Origin: Chitinophagaceae bacterium
Lineage (GTDB): Bacteria > Bacteroidota > Bacteroidia > Chitinophagales > Chitinophagaceae
Assembly (NCBI GenBank): GCA_019454915.1
Contig: JACFNM010000232.1
Location: forward strand, 1 to 6,591
Direction of reading: 5' to 3'
Length of the DNA: 6,591 bases
Numbering within the stretch: position 1 is the stretch's first letter; every line of letters begins with the position of its first letter. The notes below the pieces were generated by a model that saw nothing but the letters and a program-made list of their open reading frames with translations, made no database searches and was not told where the DNA came from. Shown piece after piece: positions 1-6,289 of the stretch. Made by a program: the position numbers and the translations under genes.

Positions 1-1
1 A

Positions 2-220
2 TACCGGTTGAAAGAAATATGCGGTGAACTCCTCAGACTTCCCGAGGCAAACGCAAATAAAATATTTGGCTATCCGGATGATTTAAAACTAAAATCAAGT
101 ATGACGCTCTTTAAAGAAGCGGAGCAGTCAGCGGTTAACATCTTTAAAAAAGTATTGGATAGATATTTTATGGGTAAGCCTGATATAAAAACGCTCCAAA
201 TATTAAACGTTAAACATTGA
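2..220 (+). CDS. DUF1810 family protein, C-terminal part (5' end outside window)
   Basis: The reading frame is already open at the first complete codon (base 2) and ends in TGA at 218-220, giving 72 residues. A TTG at base 8 could serve formally as a start, but the protein matches only the second half of the DUF1810 family, so the gene most likely begins upstream of the window. Recognisable family segments are the LKE-x-CGELL helix, IFGYPDDLKLKSSMTLF, and the closing VLDRYFMGKPD-x-x-TLQIL. DUF1810 proteins are small (about 140 residues), cytoplasmic and mostly helical, with no established biochemical function that I know of. The gene converges on the M1 peptidase gene with 68 bp between the two stops, so it is not in an operon with anything seen here. 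Family assignment is fairly secure; function is unknown. Confidence 0.8.
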   Translation, partial: YRLKEICGELLRLPEANANKIFGYPDDLKLKSSMTLFKEAEQSAVNIFKKVLDRYFMGKPDIKTLQILNVKH

Positions 221-271
221 GTATCCTCTAACATCTTCTACGGAAAATGCCGGACAAAAAAAATATTCAGA

Positions 272-283
272 TTGTATATACAA
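272..283. repeat. Short perfect palindrome between convergent genes
   Basis: TTGTATATACAA is a 12-bp self-complementary sequence in the 68-bp gap between the convergent DUF1810 and M1 peptidase stop codons. It has no loop and no adjacent T-run, so it is a poor intrinsic terminator. It may simply be chance in AT-rich DNA. No convincing terminator was found elsewhere in this gap. Confidence 0.3.
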
Positions 284-288
284 CTCCT

Positions 289-2604
289 TTATTGCCTTTT
301 CTCCGCATCCTGCATGGCATTACCACCGACACTGGCGCCCCGTGCAACCCGTTGCCCTTCCTTAAATAACTGGAAGCGGCTGGGCAATTCTTTTACCGGC
401 CACCGGTTATTTTCTTCATCTATATCCGCGGTTTCGCGGTAGGGGTCTATCTGAATGGCAGTCGCTTCCTTGTCCTTAATAAACACCTTGGTAAATTTCT
501 CTTCATTCAGGCGCCATACGGTCACCGGAACACGATCAATCTCCTTTGTACCATCCTTATAGGTCCACTCGATAATGACGGGCATCACCATACCGCCTTT
601 GTTAGAGAAATGTAACTCGTAGAAATTTTTATCTACCCATTTGGAAGCATTTTCCGGGTCTTTCTCCAACATTGCATCTCTTTGTCGCAAAACTCGTTGT
701 TCATCTGCTTTGCGATGAAAATAATAATAATCACGGAGGACTGTATCTGCATCAGTAGCAAAAGTAATAGACGCATCTTCCTTATTACGCTTCTGTCCAA
801 TGTGCACAAATTCCTGTTTATTTAAAGCTGTCGCATTTTTCGGGTCATCCATCTTAAACCACTTTACACTGTCCAGTGAGATATCCACCGGTTCGGTTCC
901 AAACCACCATCCCCTCCAAAACCAGTCTAAATCTATCCCGCTGGCGTCTTCCATAGTACGGAAAAGGTCAGCAGGTGTAGGATGCTTAAACGCCCAGCGA
1001 CGGGCATACTGTTTAAAAGCATAATCGAATAACTCCCTGCCCATAATGGTCTCGCGGAGGATATTCAACCCCGTGGATGCTTTGGCGTAAGCATTCGAAC
1101 CGACACTTAATACATTATCGCCCATCGTCATGATGGGTTCTAATTCATTTTTGGGAAGCTTCATATAGTCCGTAATAAGATAAGCTGGTCCGCGACGGGA
1201 AGGATAATTATTATCAAATTCCTGCTCCGTCAGAAACTGGCAAAAAGTATTAAGCCCCTCATCCATCCACCACCATTGCCGTTCATCGCTATTGACGATC
1301 ATCGGGAAAAAGTTATGACCTACTTCATGAATCACCACACTGATCATACTATATTTTACGGCTTCACTGTAAGTGCCATCCTTCTCCGTTCTACCCGGAT
1401 TAAAACAAATCATCGGATATTCCATTCCGCTGGATGCTTCCACCGATATCGCCACAGGATAGGGATAAGGTATGGTATGCTTTGAATAGGTCTTCAGCGT
1501 ATGCGCCACTACACGGGTAGAATATTTACTGTACAACGTATAGGCTTCTTTGGGATAATAGCTCATGGCCATCACCTTCTTTCCGTCCAGCGTCACGGCC
1601 ATTGCATCCCAAATAAACTTCTTTGAACTGGTCCATGCAAAATCCCTGACATTCTGGGCTTCGTATATCCATGTCTTTTTCCCGGCTTCCGTGTTCTTTT
1701 CATTAGACACGGCTTCACTTAGCGTAATCACTTCAAAAGGTTGCTGCATAGAGGACTGAGCCTGTTGCCACCTCTTGTAACGCGCCGAACCTAATACCTG
1801 GGCATAGTTTCTACATTCTCCGGTTGCCCCCACAATGTGGTCACCGGGTACCGTCATTTTTACTTTAAAATTTCCAAACGTGAGGGCAAATTCAGCTCCT
1901 CCCGTGAAAGGAAGTGTCTGCCAACCCTGAAAATCGGAATAAACCGCCATTCGGGGATACCACTGACTCATGGTAAACACATAATTTCCATCTTCCGGAA
2001 AATATTCATACCCGCCCCTGCCCATTTGATAATAGCGGTCGGGAATTTTATAGTTCCAATCAATTTCAAACACTAATTTTTGTCCCGGCATCAAATCTGT
2101 CGGGAGATCAACTCGCATCATCGTCTGATTAATCGTGTAGGACAGACTCTTGCCTCCGGAAGTCAGCTTGGTGATTTTGACTCCGTACCCTTCCATCTTC
2201 CGCCAGGTTTCGAGGTCCATGATTTGATTATGGTTCATCAACGGCTTCATGGAAGATCGGTTGTCGCGGTTGTTATCACTGTTCGGATCATGAATATTTT
2301 CATCCAATTGAAGCCACAAATAATGAAGTGGATTAGGAGAATTGTTATAATAGGTAATGGTTTCTGACCCGGTTAATTTCAAATTGGTCTCATCCAGTTC
2401 ACAGGTAATATCGTAATCCGCCCGCTGCTGCCAATATCGGGGCCCCGGCGCGCCACTGGCCGTACGATACTCGTTGGGCGTAGGTAATAAATAACTCAAT
2501 TGTTCAAAACGATTCCCGTGGTTGGAGCCCGGGTTATTGAGGTGTTGGGCATGGGTATATCCCGCCGGAAGGAAAAATACTACACCGAATAGAAGATACT
2601 TCAT
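289..2604 (-). CDS. Secreted M1-family zinc metallopeptidase (aminopeptidase-like)
   Basis: A 771-residue gluzincin. Residues 1-19 form a signal peptide ending THA before Q20. With no cysteine at +1, the mature enzyme should be a soluble periplasmic or exported protein rather than a lipoprotein. The N-terminal beta-rich M1 domain (about 60-260) contains the conserved-looking YFPEDGNYVFTMSQWYPRMAVY stretch around 201-222. The zinc site is HEVGH at 426-430 plus E449, the correct 18-residue spacing (HEXXH-X18-E). E427 is the likely general base and Y506 (SNAYAKAS) the likely catalytic tyrosine. The substrate-recognition motif usually written GxMEN appears as SGMEY (392-396). A further region (about 575-771) follows the helical domain and ends in a polar tail with no recognisable type IX sorting domain. 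The expected reaction is removal of N-terminal residues from peptides; the exact substrate is unknown. The gene lies 248 bp downstream of the HupE/UreJ gene on the same strand, possibly with its own promoter. The ATG at 2604 is chosen because the signal peptide begins there. Confidence 0.93.
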   Translation of the reverse strand: MKYLLFGVVFFLPAGYTHAQHLNNPGSNHGNRFEQLSYLLPTPNEYRTASGAPGPRYWQQRADYDITCELDETNLKLTGSETITYYNNSPNPLHYLWLQLDENIHDPNSDNNRDNRSSMKPLMNHNQIMDLETWRKMEGYGVKITKLTSGGKSLSYTINQTMMRVDLPTDLMPGQKLVFEIDWNYKIPDRYYQMGRGGYEYFPEDGNYVFTMSQWYPRMAVYSDFQGWQTLPFTGGAEFALTFGNFKVKMTVPGDHIVGATGECRNYAQVLGSARYKRWQQAQSSMQQPFEVITLSEAVSNEKNTEAGKKTWIYEAQNVRDFAWTSSKKFIWDAMAVTLDGKKVMAMSYYPKEAYTLYSKYSTRVVAHTLKTYSKHTIPYPYPVAISVEASSGMEYPMICFNPGRTEKDGTYSEAVKYSMISVVIHEVGHNFFPMIVNSDERQWWWMDEGLNTFCQFLTEQEFDNNYPSRRGPAYLITDYMKLPKNELEPIMTMGDNVLSVGSNAYAKASTGLNILRETIMGRELFDYAFKQYARRWAFKHPTPADLFRTMEDASGIDLDWFWRGWWFGTEPVDISLDSVKWFKMDDPKNATALNKQEFVHIGQKRNKEDASITFATDADTVLRDYYYFHRKADEQRVLRQRDAMLEKDPENASKWVDKNFYELHFSNKGGMVMPVIIEWTYKDGTKEIDRVPVTVWRLNEEKFTKVFIKDKEATAIQIDPYRETADIDEENNRWPVKELPSRFQLFKEGQRVARGASVGGNAMQDAEKRQ

Positions 2605-2852
2605 CTTTGGGCATTTACTTGCTGATTGAATCCTGAGTTTGATAGCCAGATGACTACATCACTCATAAAAAGGAAGGAACAAATTACAAAAAACAGAGGA
2701 AACTTAATATTTATAATACGTTAGTTGTCCATTTTGGCAAACATCTCTCAGTTCTGCTCCTCAAATTAATGCCTTCGGTAAACGGTCTGAACCGGACTCA
2801 GAGAAATTACATCATTTACTTAACCAAAGATGAAGCCATCTTTACAAACAGT
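2605..2852. other. Intergenic region between HupE/UreJ and M1 peptidase genes
   Basis: This 248-bp region is the longest gene-free stretch in the window. Short open frames on the plus strand here (from 2769 and 2830) run into the antisense of the HupE/UreJ gene and have no recognisable protein features, so they are not called. Apart from a hairpin at 2826-2843, I see no RNA gene or repeat. Several sequences on the minus strand match seven of eight positions of the Bacteroidota -7 element TAnnTTTG, but none has a convincing upstream TTTG partner. A promoter for the peptidase gene is plausible from the distance but is not pinpointed. Confidence 0.5.
2826..2843 (-). terminator. Small hairpin just after the HupE/UreJ stop codon
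   Basis: Read on the minus strand, AAAGATG and CATCTTT form a perfect 7-bp stem around a 4-base GCTT loop, beginning about 10 bases after the HupE/UreJ stop. A further G-U pair is possible at the base. The stem has only two G-C pairs and is followed by GGTTAAG rather than a T-run. It is at most a weak terminator or an mRNA 3'-end stabiliser that could separate HupE/UreJ expression from the peptidase downstream. Confidence 0.3.
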
Positions 2853-3434
2853 CTATATCTCAGCAAACCGCTCTGCAGCCATCATAACGGCGATGGCAAA
2901 AATGCCGCCGGAAACGAAAAGCAGCCACTCCCTCCTCGATACACGAAATATAGAAACAAACAGAAATGTCAGAAATAATACGACGGCTACTATAACCAAT
3001 TGGCCGATTTCTAACCCAACATTAAAAGCGAGGAGTTGTACGACTATTGTTTCACTCTTTCCCATCATACTCCTGAGATAGTTTGAAAAACCCATTCCAT
3101 GAATCAGTCCAAACACCAGGGCAGAACCATATCGCAGGCTGTCTTTTCCAAAATCAAATTTTTTGATTGAAATATTTTCCAGGGCGGTAATAATAATCGT
3201 AACCGGAATAAGAAATTCTATCCAGGAACTCGGAATCAAAATCTTATTATAAATACTCAACGCGAGCGTGGCAGAATGACCAATCGTAAAGGCGGTTATC
3301 AGTATCAATATCTTTCGCCAGTCTTTTAACAGATAAGGAAGACAGAGCGCTGCAACAAATAAAATATGATCATACCCCCTGATATCGGTAATATGGTAAA
3401 TACCTTCTCTGAAATAGAATAAGAAATCGTTCAT
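2853..3434 (-). CDS. HupE/UreJ-like polytopic membrane protein
   Basis: A 193-residue, strongly hydrophobic protein with about six to seven membrane helices, matching the HupE/UreJ type-2 family. Diagnostic segments are H14 with GYDHILF (20-26), AFTIGHSATLALS (48-60), EFLIP (73-77), GLIHGMGFSNYLR (109-121) and LLAFNVGLEIGQL (134-146). The repeated intramembrane polar residues H14, D22, H23, H53, E73, H112 and E142 are the sort that could coordinate a metal ion. HupE and UreJ proteins are linked to nickel supply for hydrogenase and urease in other bacteria; neither enzyme is encoded here, so the substrate is unproven. Proteobacterial relatives often carry a periplasmic domain in front of the membrane part. 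This protein has none: the first helix begins almost at once. The gene is divergent from the DUF6702 gene (76 bp between starts) and upstream of the M1 peptidase on the same strand. Family is confident; transport role is inference. Confidence 0.88.
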   Translation of the reverse strand: MNDFLFYFREGIYHITDIRGYDHILFVAALCLPYLLKDWRKILILITAFTIGHSATLALSIYNKILIPSSWIEFLIPVTIIITALENISIKKFDFGKDSLRYGSALVFGLIHGMGFSNYLRSMMGKSETIVVQLLAFNVGLEIGQLVIVAVVLFLTFLFVSIFRVSRREWLLFVSGGIFAIAVMMAAERFAEI

Positions 3435-3510
3435 ATCTCCGGCGTTAATTTATCCTGGCGTTAAAAAGTATCAAAATAAACCAGACTTTTGTATTGACAA
3501 AAAATCAGGA
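3435..3510. promoter_or_regulatory. Divergent promoter region with paired direct repeats
   Basis: This 76-bp region separates the start codons of the HupE/UreJ (-) and DUF6702 (+) genes and must hold promoters for both. GGCGTTAA occurs twice in the same orientation, at 3441-3448 and 3457-3464, 16 bp apart, near the HupE/UreJ start. Candidate -7 elements one base off TAnnTTTG are GACTTTTG at 3484-3491 (+) and TACTTTTT at 3463-3470 (-). The latter overlaps the second repeat, so a protein bound there could block that promoter. Matches are imperfect and no clear -33 element was found. Confidence 0.4.
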
Positions 3511-4035
3511 ATGTTTATCTCCTTTTTATCCAGGTGGCTGTTATTGATAAGTATTTCAGGGAGTATCCCGTTTTTTATGACTTCCGCACGGCATACCCAT
3601 CCTTACTATGTCAGTGTCACCGAAATTGAATACAGCCCGCCTGAAAGAGAAATTCAGATTGCCTGTAAGATATTTACCGATGATTTTGAGTACGTTCTGA
3701 AAGAACAATACAAAACCAAAGTGGATATTTATCATCCGCTGAACAAACAGGAACTACATAAACAGATAACGGGCTATATCCAAAAACACCTGCAATTAAA
3801 GACTGATAACCAGGCAGTTCCCTTACAATTTATCGGTTTTGAAATAGAAGGTGAAGCCACCTGGTGCTATTTTTCAGCTGGTTCCATTCCTCCCGTTAAG
3901 AAGATAGAAATTTACAATGACCTCCTCTATGAATACAAGAAAGAGCAGGTTAATATTGTTCATACCAAAATTGGTCAGGAACGCAAGAGCATACGGCTAA
4001 CCTACCCAAAAACAAACGCCATTTTCTCTTTCTGA
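3511..4035 (+). CDS. DUF6702 family secreted protein
   Basis: A 174-residue protein with a signal peptide (about residues 1-26, hydrophobic core 9-23, likely cleavage after TSA) leaving a mature N-terminus beginning RHTHPYYVSVTEIEY. Family landmarks are HPYYVSVTEIEY (30-41), CKIFTDDFE (52-60), YIQKHLQLKTDNQAVPL (89-105), the FIGFE segment (107-111), WCYF (118-121) and KKIEIYNDLLYEYKKEQVN (130-148). The alternation of short strands suggests a compact beta-rich periplasmic domain. DUF6702 has no assigned function that I know of. The histidines H28 and H30 near the mature N-terminus are notable but not proof of metal binding. The gene starts 76 bp from the divergent HupE/UreJ gene, and its architecture resembles the extracytoplasmic domain fused to HupE/UreJ in other phyla, so a physical partnership is likely. 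The ATG at 3511 is followed directly by the signal peptide. There is an A-rich stretch before it but no well-placed Shine-Dalgarno. Confidence 0.85.
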   Translation: MFISFLSRWLLLISISGSIPFFMTSARHTHPYYVSVTEIEYSPPEREIQIACKIFTDDFEYVLKEQYKTKVDIYHPLNKQELHKQITGYIQKHLQLKTDNQAVPLQFIGFEIEGEATWCYFSAGSIPPVKKIEIYNDLLYEYKKEQVNIVHTKIGQERKSIRLTYPKTNAIFSF

Positions 4036-4071
4036 CCAACCCTGCGCAAGGATCAACCGTATATATTTTGG

Positions 4072-4096
4072 TTTAAACATATATCATATGTTTAAA
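4072..4096. repeat. 25-bp perfect inverted repeat, candidate operator upstream of the sigma gene
   Basis: TTTAAACATAT (4072-4082) and its exact reverse complement ATATGTTTAAA (4086-4096) flank a 3-bp ATC spacer. The repeat is 36 bp after the DUF6702 stop and about 88 bp before the probable sigma start at 4185. TATGTTTA at 4087-4094 matches seven of eight bases of the Bacteroidota -7 consensus. TTTG at 4067-4070 could be a -33 element, though the 16-bp gap is shorter than usual. This favours an operator overlapping a promoter. As RNA it would be an AT-only stem apart from one G-C pair, with no T-run, so it is a poor terminator. Confidence 0.5.
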
Positions 4097-4184
4097 TAGT
4101 GTTATAATCATCTAAAAGCAGGTCAACGTGTATGGCATAAACCATAATGTTTTTATCTTACCTTATGGAAATGAAGTATGCCTT

Positions 4185-4778
4185 ATGCGCAGGGCATCTG
4201 AAAGACCGGAAAATGTAAAACCTATTAAAGTATTGTACAGTTCCCCTGCAAATATTGACCTGATTCAAGGATGTATCGCCAACGACCGGAAATCCCAGGA
4301 ACAGTTGTATAAGCAATTCTACACCTCCATGATGAACATCTGCATGCGGTACACCAATAATGAAAACGATGCAATAGAGGTTTTGCATAATGGTTTTTTA
4401 AAAGTGTATAAAAATCTCCAGAAGTTTGATCCGGTTAAAGCCAGTTTATATACCTGGATGCGGAGTATTATGGTGCACAGCGCCATAGATTTTCTCCGGC
4501 AAAACACAAGGCATAACAGGAACATTGAAATAGACGATGTCAACGAGCCCTACATTGATAGCGAAGCGGTAGATAAGCTAAACGTACAGGAGTTATTGAA
4601 ATTAATCAGAAAGCTTCCGCCCGCCACGCAAACGATTTTCAATTTATACATAATGGAAGGTTACACCCACAAAGAAATCGGTGCGATGGTGGGTATCAGC
4701 GAAGGCACCAGCAAATGGCATTTAAGCGAGGCCAGAAGACTATTGCAGAAACTTATAAAAAGTGAACAACTCGTGTAA
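4185..4778 (+). CDS. ECF-type RNA polymerase sigma-70 factor
   Basis: A 197-residue sigma factor when started at the ATG at 4185. An in-frame GTG at 4128 would add 19 residues that do not resemble the family, and the inverted repeat and promoter candidate lie just ahead, so 4185 is preferred. Region 2 (about 37-106) runs from QEQLYKQFYTSMMNICMRYT through the core-binding and -10 recognition part ending in LYTWMRSIMVHSAIDFLR. Region 4 (about 134-192) has LPPATQTIFNLYIMEGYTHKE followed by a helix-turn-helix, IGAMVGISEGTSKWHLSEAR, for -35 recognition. Region 3 is absent, as in ECF factors. It should direct RNA polymerase to a specific regulon, usually including its own promoter. The TAA stop shares one base with the ATG of the next gene (TAATG), which points to translational coupling and a dedicated partner. 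Target genes cannot be told from this window. Confidence 0.93.
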   Translation: MRRASERPENVKPIKVLYSSPANIDLIQGCIANDRKSQEQLYKQFYTSMMNICMRYTNNENDAIEVLHNGFLKVYKNLQKFDPVKASLYTWMRSIMVHSAIDFLRQNTRHNRNIEIDDVNEPYIDSEAVDKLNVQELLKLIRKLPPATQTIFNLYIMEGYTHKEIGAMVGISEGTSKWHLSEARRLLQKLIKSEQLV

Positions 4779-6289
4779 TGAACCGCAAGCTACCATACGA
4801 AAAAATAATATCGGAGAAGCTGCAGCATCTGAACCTGCCTGATCCCGAAATCACATGGGAACAGATGAATCAGAAGCTTGATGAGGCATTACCCCTGTCA
4901 AACAGCAACGAGAAGTCAGGCAAACGAATAGGATGGTGGGCAGGATTATCAGGCATCCTAATCATAGCGGGTATCTGGACCATCAGCCAGCCCGATAACA
5001 CCATCAGCAACGACAGCAGGGAAATCTTATCATCTGCACCGGGCAACACCGAAATAAGGACTTCTTCTGCAGCACCGGATGTGGGCAACGCTAACCCCCA
5101 TAATGAAGTCAGCCAGCCATTAAATAATAAGACAGAAGAAAAAATCACCGGCAATAATTTCACCACTGAAAAGGAAGTTGCCTTACCTGCCGATAACGCG
5201 CAAAAAGAAGTAAGAGATCGTGAGAAAGGAACAGACTACAAAACAACGACAGTAACCCCAATTGAACTTTTGCCTGAATATTCAGAGCCTGTGGCTGCCG
5301 AATTAATCCCGGAAAAAATCAGCCTGAATACACCGGAAACAAGTATTGAATCGTCCCGGGGAAATGAAAACAAACAAAGCGCACGCGAGTTGATTGTCAA
5401 TCACCAGTCGCTAAAAAATACGGGCACTGACTACAGCAGCAAAGAAAGCATAACTGCTTATCCAACAGATAAGAATAATGAATTGACCGTACCGGGCTAC
5501 CTGTCCGCCTTACCCGACGTCAGGGCGCAAAAGAAAAAGATTCTTCGTGAGATGCGCAAATCAGAGAAAAAGGAAGAAAGAGAGTTATCCAAATCATACC
5601 GAACCTACAAGTCCTTCTGGGGCGAATCGCCTGACCGCTGGTTTGCAGCAGGGATTGCACCTTATCAAAATATAGCCGTTGCCAACCAGCAGCCTTACCA
5701 TTTCAATTCATCAGCAGGCAGGAATATTATCCCCGATTATATTCCTTCACCGTACCTGCAGTTTCATGTAACGAACCGGGTGTATTTGCAAAGTGAGTTC
5801 CAGTTCAACGCGCCTCAGTCAACTCCATCCCTTCTGATGTCACAAAGGAATTTGACCGTACCCTCCGGGAACTTAGGTTATGCTGAAAATATTTACCTCC
5901 GGAAATTGTATTACTTCAATATGCCGGTTAGCTTCTACTATAGCCCGGTCAGAAACTTTTATATAGGCACCGGCTTACAGTTTTCATCGTTCAACAGTGG
6001 ATTAGCTGAGATAGAACAACGTTCTTCAACCAACACGTTATTGAATTCCACGACGATTAAATTAAAAGATGATTCGCTGTCTTCTAAAATCACGGGTTCA
6101 GAATGGCGCTATCTTTTTGATGCCAATTACTATGTCAATCGTTTTACACTTGGTGTACGATATAATCAGGCACTTAATTCTTTTATCCATTTACGTATCA
6201 ACAATACTTTACCTCCAACACAATCCCGCAACCAGGCTGTTCAGGTTTATTTGCGATACAACCTGATAGTAAGTGATAAGAAAAGATAG
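4778..6289 (+). CDS. Membrane-anchored protein with C-terminal beta-barrel-like domain; putative sigma regulator
   Basis: A 503-residue protein. Residues 1-50 are charged and presumably cytoplasmic, with LPDPEITWEQMNQKLDEAL (20-38) resembling the N-terminal helices of proteins paired with Bacteroidota sigma factors. Residues 51-70 (IGWWAGLSGILIIAGIWTIS), after a KSGKR basic stop, form the only membrane helix. Residues 71-248 are a polar, S/T/N/E/P-rich linker. Residues 251-276 are a highly charged, probably helical segment. Residues 284-496 alternate aromatic and polar residues (such as YLQFHVTNRVYLQSEFQF and FTLGVRYNQAL) and end in QVYLRYNLIV, as in outer-membrane beta-barrels of the PorT/OMP_b-brl type. 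No cysteine is present, so a zinc anti-sigma (ZAS) motif is excluded. It overlaps the sigma gene by one base, implying co-expression in a set ratio. A role in restraining or informing the sigma factor is inference; it could instead be a structural envelope protein. The barrel call is from pattern only. Confidence 0.72.
   Translation: MNRKLPYEKIISEKLQHLNLPDPEITWEQMNQKLDEALPLSNSNEKSGKRIGWWAGLSGILIIAGIWTISQPDNTISNDSREILSSAPGNTEIRTSSAAPDVGNANPHNEVSQPLNNKTEEKITGNNFTTEKEVALPADNAQKEVRDREKGTDYKTTTVTPIELLPEYSEPVAAELIPEKISLNTPETSIESSRGNENKQSARELIVNHQSLKNTGTDYSSKESITAYPTDKNNELTVPGYLSALPDVRAQKKKILREMRKSEKKEERELSKSYRTYKSFWGESPDRWFAAGIAPYQNIAVANQQPYHFNSSAGRNIIPDYIPSPYLQFHVTNRVYLQSEFQFNAPQSTPSLLMSQRNLTVPSGNLGYAENIYLRKLYYFNMPVSFYYSPVRNFYIGTGLQFSSFNSGLAEIEQRSSTNTLLNSTTIKLKDDSLSSKITGSEWRYLFDANYYVNRFTLGVRYNQALNSFIHLRINNTLPPTQSRNQAVQVYLRYNLIVSDKKR

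Noticed and set aside
289..520. Type IX secretion C-terminal sorting domain on the M1 peptidase
   Set aside because: The C-terminus is a polar, glycine- and charge-containing tail; no conserved type A or B sorting pattern is visible, so export beyond the periplasm is not claimed.
800..2367. Several plus-strand open frames of 64-95 codons opposite the M1 peptidase gene
   Set aside because: They lie wholly antisense to a well-supported gene, have no family motifs, and are explained by its codon usage.
2786..2802. TCTGA/TCAGA inverted repeat as a possible terminator or operator
   Set aside because: The stem is only five pairs with a seven-base loop and no T-run, within chance expectation.
2769..3081. 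Two overlapping plus-strand open frames at the 3' end of the HupE/UreJ gene
   Set aside because: Most of their length is antisense to HupE/UreJ; the products have no signal, domain or sensible composition.
4778..4990. N-terminal hydrophobic segment of the barrel protein as a cleavable signal peptide
   Set aside because: It begins at residue 51 after a long charged stretch and has no clear signal-peptidase site, so an uncleaved transmembrane anchor is more likely.
4158..5166. Minus-strand open frames of 74-98 codons opposite the sigma and barrel genes
   Set aside because: They are antisense to strongly supported coding sequence and have no recognisable features. Apparent hydrophobic stretches mirror the membrane helix codons on the other strand.
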